A stretch of 64,000 nucleotides of DNA from NCBI GenBank assembly GCA_023238725.1, contig CM041547.1, forward strand, positions 19,787,144 through 19,851,143. The letters run 5' to 3'. The notes under the pieces were generated by a model. The model had not been told where the DNA came from. It saw only the letters and a program-made list of their open reading frames with translations, and ran no database searches. The stretch is from Scortum barcoo. Taxonomy: Eukaryota > Chordata > Actinopteri > Centrarchiformes > Terapontidae. The translations under genes were made by a program, and so were the position numbers. Below, in pieces: positions 36,681-48,079 of the stretch; position 1 is the stretch's first letter; each line of letters begins with the position of its first letter.

Positions 36681-39185
36681 TTGCAATGTGCACTGTTGCA
36701 ATGTGCATGCTGCAGACACACACACACAGCAAAGAAAGATGGAGTGAAAAAGAGGTCCCGTGGAAAGTCAGAGAGAAGGAAGAGACAAGACAAGAGGGAA
36801 AGAGAGAGAGAGAGAGCGACAGAGCAGAACAAAGAGAAAGAGGAGGGGAAAGCAAGGGGAATAAAGAAGAGGTGCCATGGCTCCCTGCAAGTGTGAGGGA
36901 AGGTAAATCTTCAGACGCCGCTGAGAGAGAGATGCAAGAAAAGAGGAGATTAGGGAATAGCACGTTCCACTCCTCCCCTGCTACCACTGTCAGGGCTAAT
37001 ATCTCATTACTAGTCTTAGCTGGCGGCTCTCAGGCAGTCAGGGAGAGGTCAGGAAAGCTCCAGAGAGACAGACTAACAGTGAGGCTCTCATTGAGCTTAA
37101 TAGCATAAAGGTCCAGAGACGTGGAAAGACTCTGAGGAGTGGTCTCAGAAGAGGATTTATGAGGAAATGCTTTCGTACAGCTAATTGCGGGAACTAAAGC
37201 ACAAATAACATGAATACGCCCCATTCATATGTTGTTTTTAAAAATGAGCGAAGAAGACAAAATTGTGACTTCTGGTGCTCATTAGTGTTGTGTCTATCTT
37301 ACTCTGCTCTGAGGGAAATTTTTGGTATTTCATTTGATTTGGCAGGAGAATAGAAAAGGGTGGGGGGTGCAAGTACACTGGAAATGAAGCTTTAAGTGAG
37401 GACTGGCAACAGATTCTAGACCTCAAATAGCAGAAAGAGGCAAAAAGAGACACTAAAAAATGAAAATATAGGAGAGGCCCTCATAAAGTATAAACATGCA
37501 CAGTTGGATAAGAGTTATATCTGCTAACTATATTCCATTTATTCTTTATTGTATACACTTATACATTTTACATTTTACAATACATTTTACAGTCTATGGT
37601 GCAAACAGTAGGGTTTGTTGAAGCGTTCATAATCCACGAATTACCACTGGTAATTGCTCTTTTACACCTGCAGGGGGCACATGAGCTTCACTCAGCAGGG
37701 CTCGGCCGCTCAGCGTCGTAGACATCAGCAGGTGAAAACCTCCGTTTTTTCAGTCAGTCCCTGTGGCTGAGGACAGATTACTAAGGTTTCACACTGCTAT
37801 ATATCTGACCACATCTCAGCATCACACACACTTCATGCATACCAGGGTCAGCTATGAATAAAGTATGAGGTTTTGTGGGTAGAGCTCTTTCAATCCTCAG
37901 CACAGTATAAGATGCAGTGGAGAGAGGCACCTTCTGCTAAGGTCTAAGCTTCTGTTTAATTCTTTTAGTTTTAATATACCGGTACACATTGGCACAGGTC
38001 ATGACGTGCTGTATTCCACTGTGCAATTCGGACTGATTTAACCTCTAATTAATCAACAGATATATCTACTTGTTATCTCTGAGCTCCACTCAGTCGATTT
38101 TGTCCACAAGAGGGCAGAAAACTTTAAAATGAACATAAACAGAACCTAAAATATAATCTTAAAAGCTTATTTGGTCTTATGTGTCATGTTAAACACGTGG
38201 ATAATGTAAGTCCTATATTTATTGCTTTTCCCACTCTGCTTTTGTCCATCCAAGGGTCTACAGCCATGTAGAGTAAACCATATTATTCTAATGACAATGC
38301 AAGCATGTGGATTTGTTGTTCAGAAAATACAATGTTTGCCATGTGAAAATGTTAGCATGACGTCATCACCTAATCAGGACTAAACTCAAAGTGCGGCTGA
38401 GGCCAGTACACCATGAATGCCTGATCCTAATCTGAAATGGATCTGAAAATGAAAACTGGAAATTGCAAGCCTTAACCTAAAATGAATCAAACTTTTCCTT
38501 TTGATCCCTGATCTCATCTCCAACTTGCTGGTAAGGAACTGGCCACTCAGCACTCGCGATTATGGAAATGTATCGTTGCACAGAGTGCCTCGGTCATTCG
38601 GGGATACAGCTCTTCTAACGAGGTTGTACCTTTTTTTTTGCCGGAGTGTGCTACCTTAAAATAAGATGACAGCCGCGAGAATGTGAGTCTGAGAGGAGCT
38701 GAAGGGGTTGTTGGGTGCAGTGGCAGCCGGCGGGCCCCGAGGCTCCCTGTCACTCTGTGCCACTGGCTGCCTGCGTGTCACCCATCGGCTGCAGACGATG
38801 TGTTGGTTCACTGCTTGGCCTGTTGTGTTAGTGGCTGCATACATGTGATTACGCTGACCGCTTTTGACAACCACAACGGGAGAGCAAAGATAGAGGGCCG
38901 GGGTAAAAGGAAGATGGAAAAAAAGGCAGCAGACGAGAGGGCAACACACACACACAAGGAGATGAGATGCAAGTTACTGCTACTTCAGTACTGAGAGGGA
39001 TGGAGAGTAGTTTGGAGAAATGGTAAGAAATGACAGGGAAGGAGGGAAATCATCAAATTTGGATAAAAAACTTCAGTTTCAGGTGCAGAAAAGAAAAAGT
39101 ACAAACGTCTGGTAGATTGACAATGTGAGAGAAAAGAGAAAAATTAAAAATGTTTTAGGACAGATACAGTAGCAGTATGGCAGTA

Positions 39186-39494
39186 TTAAGGCCTGGTCAC
39201 ACCAGAAAATTGCATCGCACAGTTATTCAGTATGTTTTTACAAAATATTTTCATCTACAGTCTCTGTGATTCCTACATTTTGGACTCACCGGCCCTCTGC
39301 TTCATCAGAGACAGCTCGCTATTGGTCAAAGACACAGGTTTACACGTCCAAGTTCACCCAAGTTGAACTTCATATGGGAGATTCAGATTTACTCATATTA
39401 CTTCACTTCTACCAATTGTGCTGATTTCACTGGAATGAACTGAGTTGACTGCAAAATTGTACAGCTTTAAACGGTGGTGTGACCTGGGCTTTAA
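39186..39494. mobile_element. MITE with TTAAGGCCTGGTCACACCAG ends
   Basis: The left end TTAAGGCCTGGTCACACCAG is mirrored by the right end GGTGTGACCTGGGCTTTAA (inverted: TTAAAGCCCAGGTCACACC). The element is about 308 bp and non-coding. The end sequence is typical of a MITE group frequent in teleosts. Confidence 0.7.
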
Positions 39495-40304
39495 ACTAAA
39501 GCTTCTATGAAGCCATATATGCCATATATGCAGCCATATATACCCGTTTACATACTTTGTCTGTCTGACAGCTTCAAGTCCAGCTGTAAAGTTCAAGTTT
39601 AGAATTCCAGACAGAAACAGTGCAGAGTCCAAGACTGACTTTGGCTTTGTATAATTTGTAGGAATACATAGCCAAGAGGACAGGATGCAGAGCAATGATG
39701 GAGAATGGCACAGTTTGTTTGTTTTTAAATGGAGGGATGGGGAGTGGGGGAAAGATTATAATAAAGATATAAAGGAAAAGAAGAGACTTTGTTAAAGAGG
39801 CAGGTAGAAGGAGAGAAAAAGACACATAAAGGAGAAAAGAGAGAGTGCAGAGCTGATTCTTATTTATAGATGAGCAGATTGTTGCAGTTGCTGTGTTTGT
39901 GGTCATGCATAACAATCATTGTGGGGATCTTGGTCGAGGAAATTCCTCCACAGCAGATTGCACAGGGCAGAGCAATCTGCTGTGCTTTCATATAACTGCA
40001 CTTGTCTGCCTTTCATGAGGGAAGCCACCAGTCTGCCGTCGCTTGTTTGCGCTGTCTGTTTGTGAATGTTATCTGATGCAGTGCATCTATGCGTGTGAGT
40101 GTGTGAATCTGTGTGTACATCTGTGTGAGATTCCTGACAGGAGTAGGTGGGTGCTGGTCACATGCCCTGCAGGTCAGTTTGTTAGAGTTGGCTTCACAGA
40201 AGAGCAGTGGGGCACCAAAGTAAATAGCACATAAAACGCTAAAAGTTGGATAGTGCTCTTATGAGAAATAGAAGCAGATTATACTCAGCTATGCAGCTAC
40301 AGAA

Positions 40305-40308
<4 letters not shown>

Positions 40309-40337
<29 letters not shown>
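40309..40337. repeat. (AC)n microsatellite
   Basis: About 14 AC units. Confidence 0.88.
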
Positions 40338-40341
<4 letters not shown>

Positions 40342-41253
40342 CGCAGCATCTCCTGATTTGACCCCAATTATTAACACATTGAAGACATGCTTAAATAATT
40401 TAGTCTGCTTAAACTTTTACCAGCTCACATGCCAAAGCCAAGCACATCCTTCTTCACTTACAAAGCCAAATCCTGGTCGTTTCAGGATTACATTGAGACT
40501 TTTAGATCGAAATCAAATCAAAATACACTCCAGAGGTACACAGAGAGAAAACAGTGCATGAAAGTTTATACGTGTCTTGTCAGTGTGGCCCACAGATGAA
40601 TGTAGAACAATCTTGTGAAACCTCATAATGTCTCAGCGAAGATTAAACCCCAAATTATGCAGGACTCAACCTGATGTGATTCTCTCGTACCGAGGCAAAC
40701 TATTTTCTAATTGGAATTATATGTACTTATGTGATTTCTCTGTAATCACAGGTTGGCTGCAGGAGCGAGAGATTACAGGAGATGGAGGGAAGGAGGTGAG
40801 CCAGTACGCAGCGTTTATCTTTGACAGCCTCCCTTATCCCCACCACCAATCAACCTGACAGGTCGGAGATTTGTTGTTGCGAATGTGAGGCGTTATTTAA
40901 ACAGGATTTTGCTTTACTGGAACAACGAGTGGAACACAACCTTTGCAGAGTTTAGACAGATGGGCACTCTGGATGATGAGAGTGTTAAAACTCTCTGAGT
41001 CATTTGTGGCTTAGGATCCAAAAATCCACCTCTAAACATGATTTGGCCAGAGGAATCAGCGATCCAGATGTATTTCTACTCAGTCATGTAACAGCAGGAA
41101 TCACATTATTTAAACTGTCGCTGGAGTAGAAGCTGTTCTTTATCACCAGCTTTGGTTAACATCACAAACATGCACTGGTTAACGTTGCCAGTTGGAACAT
41201 TTAAGCAACATAAGATGTATGAATAAAAAAACAAAGAAATTTATATATATATA

Positions 41254-41574
41254 GTGGAACATTTTGAGAAATATGCCAAGTTACGGTACAGTATATTAAA
41301 TATGAAAGTACAGCCAATTAGCTTAGTTTAGCATAAAAACTAGCCCGGCTCTGTTCAAAGGTAACTGACTTTGCCTACCAGTGGTAAAAGTTTTGCTTTT
41401 TTTTTTTTTTTTAATTAACAAACAAAAGATTTGCCCCAACCTCAACCACTTTGGAAAGATCCCTAACCAGCCTCTGGCTCAGCTTCATACTTACCCACAG
41501 ACATGAGAGTGCTGTTGTTCTTCTCATCTAAGTCTAGAAGAGGCATATTTCCCAAAATGCTCAACTATTCCTTT
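41254..41574. mobile_element. MITE-like repeat (AACATTTTGAGAAATATGCC ends)
   Basis: The left AACATTTTGAGAAATATGCC matches, inverted, the right GGCATATTTCCCAAAATGCT at about 18 of 20 positions. Internal phrases TTAGCTTAGTTTAGCATAAA and GGCTCTGTTCAAAGGTAAC identify a widespread teleost repeat; a second degenerate copy lies near 53470-53660. Confidence 0.65.
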
Positions 41575-44500
41575 GAGTCTATGCAGCTTTCCTTGAAAGA
41601 CATTTTAGAAACTAACCCCTGTGCAACACTATGCAGTGCCCCTTGTTTTTTACTTCAATGCATTCATTCTCTGGGGTTTCCTTCCCTGCAATGGTGACTG
41701 CCTGACACAAAGTTCAAGAAGATGCCTAATTAAAAGTTTTTTTTAATTGCTTTTTCGTCCTCCATACTTCTTCAGCTCAGAGTGTGCAGGCATGGAGGTG
41801 GAGCTGAGAGTTTGTGGAGAGGTGAGCCCAGGATTTTGTTAGGAAGAGAAGCCAGAAGGAAAAAAAAAATCCTCCATCCTGCTTCTGGTTTAAAGCAACT
41901 TCCCAAAAAAAATGAAGATAATAAACAGGCTTTCTGAGCATGTCAATCCAAAATCAATCAATCAGACTTGAAGGTTCATGTTTCATGCAGGAAGCCAGCG
42001 TTATGCAACACATAAATCTACATGAAGTTTTGTTGACGTTCATATGGCAGAATTCACAGCCGCAGGACAACAGGCCCATCAGAGGCTGAGAGAGGGAGGA
42101 CGGACCTGAGTAATGTCTGTCCTTCATCCCTCAGTCTGGCCAGATCTGCCTCCATCCCACTGCCGGGGCAACCAGCTCACCTCACGTGATGTTTTCTATC
42201 TGAGTCACTCGCTCCTGTGTCGACTGTCTTCAAATATGTAAAAAAAAAAGTTCATCACGGCAATGCGCGTTAAGAAAATAAGACATAAAAATAGCAGGAA
42301 AAATATCTGGGCTTGCCAGTTAAGGGAGTTGTTGTTGGATTAGTGTTTGTCTGCGCCCTGACCGACAGAGCCTCAGAGCAGCCTGAGGTACACCTGCTCA
42401 ACCACGCGGGAAATACAAGCCTGCCCAGACAGGTTACAGTATTTGTTTTTGCAGACATTATTTGGATAGTTTTACACATTTTTGGCAATGCCCTCATTAT
42501 GAAATTCCCTCACTTTTCTCTCCTCTGCAGTAATTCTCTCTGCGTCTTCATTCTTTCCTTCCATCCACATCCTGCGCTCCTTCCACAGTCATGTCTCTCG
42601 CTCTCATGATGTCCAGTCTCAGTAGGATCTGATCCAGCAACTTTCCCCTTTACGAGGTTTACACAGAGCCTGTTGTTATCTCCTACCTGCCTCACCTGAA
42701 CTGGCCTTCTCTCACCTCCGGCCACTGTAATGACCCCTCTCTTCGGTTCAAGCCCAGATGCACTGCACAGGTGCACTCTGTTAGTCACAACCATCGTGCT
42801 AAGCCCCGCTGGGTGTATCCCATCCTGTTTTTCACTTCCCTCTGTTTTTCATTTATCATTTATCTGGACCTCTGGCACGCTTCACTGCTTACAAAAAAAA
42901 CATGTTTCTGGCCCACTGACGAGCATTCATAACATTTCCCTGGGGGTACATATTTTGTTTCCTGCAAAATCATTAAAAGGCTGAGGAGGTGGCCAGTCAG
43001 AGGGAGTGAGAAAGGGGAAAAGTACTGCAGCAGATTAGAGGTCATGAGAAGGGGGAAGCACGCACGGAGAACAGAAGGGATATGACTTAAAGATGGACAG
43101 AGAGAGGGCATAAATAAGAGAGAACTTTGGGAGGAGAAGGGTGAAGAAAAAAAGCCTGTTTGACACTTTATTTCCATGCAATCACCCTCTCCATCTTTTC
43201 TCCTTCACCCTCTCTTTGCGTCTCCTCCTGCCTGCCTCTAAGTTTAGACTTAAACTACTTAACTGTAGTCCCAAATCCCCGCCACCAGCGTAAACATATT
43301 TAAAATGCAGAGGGGGAACAGTCCCTCTCATTCATCTCTCTTCCCCTCCTTTGTTTTGGTATCTGCCTGTGGACATTTAATATCTGCGTTGGAGAACCGA
43401 ACTGCTGCTCAGTGGTTCCAGAGTTAACAGCCTAATATGACCACATCACTGAATATGTCTGCGGCCCCAGCGCCAGAAACATCCAAGACCGCAACAACAT
43501 GTGCTTTCTCTCACTCTCTCTGCTCCGTCTGACTTCATCTTCCTCTCTCCCCTCTGAATCTTGATTTCCCCCTTCTCTTATCTGTCGGCGGGCTTTATCT
43601 CCATCTTTATGTCTGTCTGTGTTAATGTTTATCTGTCTGTCTGAGTCCCTCTGATTCCTGGCATGGCCCGTCCTCCTATTCTGGTTTATTTACTGTTGGC
43701 GAGGGTCTGCCTTCACGCAGCTATTCACAGAGCGCCGGGGCCAAGCCAAATGTGATGAGGTGTTATGTAACTCTCAGATATACACCATGGGGATGTTGTT
43801 CTGTGTGACTGCTACATTGATTTTAACGTGGGTGTACTGAAGAGCAAGAGGCGGCATTCACTAAGATTTCAGTTCTGATAACGTTCACCCCATAAATGTT
43901 TGCAAATACTCTGAACCGCTTACTGGTCCTCTCAGCCGCTTGGTAGTACACATTTTGAGCCATGATTACTTGTTGTAATGTAACCAAAAGGAGACATTTC
44001 TAGCATTTCTTGAGGTGGTTAGGCAAAAAAAGAGCTGAATCTAATCTATATTATCTTATTTTATATTTGCTGATTTTCTTGCAGTTGTTTTTAATGAAAA
44101 TAGATGCACAATTAAGGTAATAATATTATATAAAATATAGCTGAATTTAATCAGAATTTTAGTTTTGGATAAATAAAGACTTAAAATGACATTATGGAGT
44201 TTTTTGTTTATTTTATATGACTATTAGTTCATCTTTTGTTTCATTTGTCTTTAAAAAATATGTTTTAGATGAAATTCACGTCTTTCTAGTGTCACACATT
44301 GCCTCTGTCGATAAAATGTGTTACTAAATGTTCGTTTTGTTTAATGGATAAAAAATTCATGTAAATAGTTGAAAGTGTCCTTTTAAATAGACATCTCTAC
44401 CAGCAGCCTTGTAATGGCCAAAACGTGTGTGTGGTCAGATAAAAAAAGAGCCCTAGAAATGAAAAAATGTTTTAAGGTGGGACCATTTAAGAGTTAACAA

Positions 44501-45141
44501 ATACCAGAAAGTTGTGCCTGAAAACATGCTGTCTTACGATGCTATAATACCAGCAGTAATACAGTGGACCGACATGCTGTTTTTATACTCAGAAAACAAA
44601 GAGTTCATGGCCTATATGAGATCACTTCCATTCATGAACGTTGAAGGGACAGGTTCTCCAAAATTTCACTTCACACAACCCCCCAGTGTGGTCTGCTGTC
44701 TGGAATCAACTAAACACAGACCCAAGTATCACTGTAGAGGTTTTTCAGAGACATATGGGGCCCAAAAAAGTGGAGTTAGTCCATGTTGTGTCTGTATGGC
44801 CTTTTCATACCATGCTGTCATGCTGGCAAACAGCAGCGAATATTATCATGTATATGCTATGAAGCAGGTCAGACGTCCCCGTGCCAGCCTGACCTCGCCC
44901 TCCCCTCTCTCTGTTTACCCCCGCTTGTTTTTCTCTGTTGCCCTCTTTCAGTCACCCACTGTGTTTTTTCGGTGAAGGCGTGGGAGCTGGGGAGAGAGTG
45001 AGCTAATACCCCGGTCTGATTAAGTGCTGGAAAAGAGGGCTGATAGTATGAGAAGGGAGGAGAGAGGGCGAGGGCTGAGGGGGAGGCGGAGGGGAGGGAG
45101 TCGGTGGGTAGAAATGAAGGGGTGGGGGGAAAGGAGGTGAG

Positions 45142-45148
45142 TATAAAA
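45142..45148 (+). promoter_or_regulatory. mgp: mgp TATA box
   Basis: TATAAAA about 30 nt before the inferred start of a non-coding first exon (about 45172-45227) that ends at a consensus donor CACG|GTAAGT. This exon splices to 46545 just upstream of the mgp ATG. Confidence 0.7.
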
Positions 45149-45171
45149 GCGTTGCTGTGAAGAATTAGCAA

Positions 45172-45227
45172 ATATTTCTCGGGAGAAAATACCCACAGAG
45201 AGAAGTTTGCAAGAATTATCTTTCACG
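45172..45227 (+). other. mgp: mgp non-coding first exon (predicted)
   Basis: Starts about 30 nt after the TATA box and ends at CACG|GTAAGT. It is followed by an intron of about 1.3 kb that ends at CTTCAG before 46545. Confidence 0.65.
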
Positions 45228-45592
45228 GTAAGTACATCAAAGCAAATAATCTCATCAGACTAATGGAAGGGGCAAAGTAGAAGTAGTTTACATCCTTTAA
45301 ACAAGCCACACTTGGGCAAAACAGCTAATTTTACTTAAAAGCTGATGTCCTAAACATGATTTTTGCATTGTTTTTAGTTTAATGCCGTAGCATGCACTCC
45401 TCATAGTACAACAGGCCTACAGTAGTCTGTTTGTGTAAAGATACGTAGCCTCAGGCTGGCTCTGTGCATCACGTCTGTGGCTTTTTCCAATGAAATGGGC
45501 ACATTCTGTCTGTAAGGAATATGAGCCCACCAGGACCACCGCTTAAGAGTCAGACAGGCATAAAACTCTGTAGACACTGTTGTCAGCATTTG

Positions 45593-45620
<28 letters not shown>
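45593..45620. repeat. (AC)14 in mgp intron 1
   Basis: Perfect AC tract, complementary to the (GT)24 at 45931. Confidence 0.9.
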
Positions 45621-45623
<3 letters not shown>

Positions 45624-45928
45624 TCTAGATGTCCTTGCCAGACTTTGAAAGTTGTTTCTTGAACTTCCGGCCTGAGGCTCTCTGTTTCTGTGCCCAATGT
45701 GAGTCTGGGTGCAACTGAGGCCAAGATTTGCCTGAGGGGCCGATGTTACGAGCAGCGTGTGTGTGTATGCGTGTGAGCATGTGTCAGTGAGTGGTGTGTG
45801 TGTGTGTTTATGTATAATGAAAGCTGCTATTGACGGTGAAAAGGAGGGCTGCCGAAACAGAATCTCGTCCAAATCCCACAAACAGAAGATGGGGATGAAA
45901 GCTTCTCTGCAGTGCAGGCATGCGAATA

Positions 45929-45930
<2 letters not shown>

Positions 45931-45978
<48 letters not shown>
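45931..45978. repeat. (GT)24 in mgp intron 1
   Basis: 48 bp of perfect GT, about 310 bp downstream of an (AC)14 tract in the same intron. Confidence 0.93.
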
Positions 45979-45981
<3 letters not shown>

Positions 45982-46571
45982 AGACATCTGGCATTGCTGT
46001 TTGTACAGGTGTGACACATCTTACCTTAGGTAATTTATGCACCTGATTGGCTGCACATGTGTATATGCATACATTTGCAGCATGTGTGTGTGCAGAGCCA
46101 CACAGAATATCTGCCTCTTTATAATTACCGTTTGTCTGCCTGCGTTAAGTCTAAGTCTGTTTGGACTCTAGTTGGCAGATAGACAGCTATCTCAGCAGAG
46201 CAGTTCTCTTCCCGAGGTTCCAGGTATCGAATGGTGTTCATGGTTTGGCTGAAAAGGTGTTTGGGCACTTGTTTATATGTCTTATAGGTTTTAGTTTGTT
46301 GTATGCAGAAAATAGGATAGTTTATATCTGTAGATTATATGAGTGGTTCCAGCCTTCATATGCACAAAACCACAAGTGCAGATTTAGAAACTTTGTCACT
46401 TATAGCCATCTATCCCTGCTTGTGGGTCTTTCCTGTTTACCCACAGTTTCAAAATCTGATCCTCTTTCTCTTTTTCCTCTCCTTTTTCTCCTTTTTTCCC
46501 CGATCAAACTCATGCTTGACTTACTGAAACACGTTTCTCTTCAGCAGACAGGCAGTTCAACAAGCCCCAGG

Positions 46572-47659
46572 ATGAGGAGCCTTCTTCAGTTTCTGGCACT
46601 CTGTGCCATCGTCTCTCTCTGTGTCTGCTATGGTACAGATCCTCCCCAACATCTCTTTAATTCTCACTCAGCTGTCATTATTCCATTTACGTCACACAAT
46701 ATATTTGATTCACACAGTGATTCATCATTTATGATTAACCCAATTCCATGTTTTTCCCGTAGACTCTCATGAAAGCACAGAGTCCATTGAAGGTGATTAA
46801 ATGTTGTCTCTCGTTTATGGAAAAACATGCATGCAGTTCTAATAAATATGATCAGCGCGATAAGTAGAATTAATTTAATCCTCATTATACCCCTCACTAA
46901 CATAACCCCACCCTTTATTTCACCTTACCCAGAGCAGTTGCACGATGCGCATGCCTCTCCTGATTAAAAAATAAAGATTTTTGTCGAGTAAAGTTTTGTG
47001 GTTTCAGATTTGTTTATGCCTCCAAGCCGTGCCAACTCATTCATCCCGCCACGGAGGGGCAACGTCTACAGCCCACCCAGAGGGAACGGCCTCGGCTCTT
47101 ACAATTACGTGAGGTAAAACACAAAACCGCAGACATGCATACAGAGCACTTTGCCCTTTCTTTATCTTGTACATATGTGAAACCACAGCAGCAACAGGCG
47201 GGAAAATGCACACACATTACAGCAGATGGATCGTTAAAACAAAACTTAATGAGACTAATAAACATGTACATATGCTCGACACATCCACTGACACCAACAC
47301 TCGGTGCCTGAGGCTGAGGATGAATGCTCGGATGGAATCACTTGGAAAAGAAATGCGACAAAACAAAGACAGAAGACACTGGCTGTTCACTGGCTGCGTA
47401 TCTGTGACTGATTACGATTCTCCTCCCTCTCATCACCAGTCTTCCCTCTAACTATGTCTGTCTGCGTTTGTGTGTCTGCTCCCCTCCTCCCCCCTTGTCC
47501 AGGAGGATAAAGTCTCCGACGGAGAGGCGTGTCGAGACCTGCGAGGACTACTCTCCCTGTCGTTCCTACGCTTATCGCCACGGCTATCAGCAGGCCTACC
47601 AGAGATACTTTGGCTCTCAAACTCAACCCCAGAGACCAGCTGGGACTCACAGATACTAA
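46572..47659 (+). CDS. mgp: Matrix Gla protein
   Basis: Secreted vitamin-K-dependent inhibitor of soft-tissue and cartilage calcification; 117 residues. Coding exons 46572-46632, 46763-46792, 47008-47113 and 47503-47659 (TAA), phases 1, 1, 2, all GT-AG. A signal peptide (about residues 1-19, LLQFLALCAIVSLCVC) is followed by Y-DSHESTESIED, the conserved serine-phosphorylation stretch of MGP (human YESHESMESYE). ANSF is the ANxF proteolytic motif. The Gla core SPTERRVETCEDYSPCRSYAY has the ExxxExCE spacing and a Cys-x5-Cys disulphide, then HGYQQAYQRYF. The segment between ANSF and the Gla core is Pro/Arg/Gly/Asn-rich, and the tail SQTQPQRPAGTHRY extends past the usual end. A leader exon with a TATA box lies at 45142-45227; AATAAA at 48072. 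Confidence 0.96.
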
Positions 47660-48071
47660 ACTCAAAGTATCTGCCTGTCAAACGCAGAATTATCATCATC
47701 CTCTGGATGTGAACATGCTTTCCTTCAGTCTGCATATCATAACTTTTACATAATTTATGTTGTTGTTTTTGTGGCCTTTTTGTGGATGGGAAATGTATCC
47801 TTGGAGCAAACACATTTTATAAACACAGAGGCATCCAGTGTGACTCAGCTGTTACAGAAACCCATCATTACACACATGTAGAAATTCATGGGCCATCTCT
47901 TGTGTAATCTCAGGATAACTTTTATCCACTACTATCACACCTTCACACCATTTATGAGCTTGATGCAATTTGCTTTGTGTTTTGCTCACTTTCCACTAAC
48001 CGTTTCTTACGTTATCCACCTATTTATCCAGGCCAGCACTGCTGTCAGTGATTATTTCCATTGCTTTAAAA

Positions 48072-48077
48072 AATAAA
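48072..48077 (+). terminator. mgp: mgp polyadenylation signal
   Basis: AATAAA about 415 nt after the stop, followed by a T/G-rich downstream stretch (CCTTTATTGAGTTTTGTC). Confidence 0.65.
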
Positions 48078-48079
48078 AT

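Larger units (their letters stand above)
25400..45100. other. Gene desert between pde6h and mgp
   Basis: About 20 kb in which I found no coding exon supported by family similarity or splice phase. It holds MITEs (29348, 39186, 41254), dispersed repeats, (AC)n microsatellites (35724, 36648, 40309), an AAAGAGACA minisatellite (35680-36150) and AT-rich stretches that look like conserved non-coding DNA (33360-33600, 34500-35180). The human interval near PDE6H/MGP carries ERP27, ARHGDIB and ART4, as I recall; none was recognised here. Confidence 0.55.

Noticed and set aside
36471..37108. 141- and 140-codon ORFs rich in Thr/His and Arg/Glu
   Set aside because: Produced by the (AC)n and (GA)n repeats at 36648-36840.
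37660..37740. Short open stretch after a TGCAG-like acceptor in the desert
   Set aside because: Reads without a stop for about 35 codons, but no family match, no donor in phase and no partner exons.
44514..44975. 153-codon ORF upstream of mgp
   Set aside because: No domain, no splice context, no similarity I recognise; repeat-like text and promoter-proximal position. Likely chance.
46161..46772. 203-codon ORF across mgp exon 2
   Set aside because: It is in a different frame from the mgp signal peptide, runs through intron sequence and has no recognisable domain.
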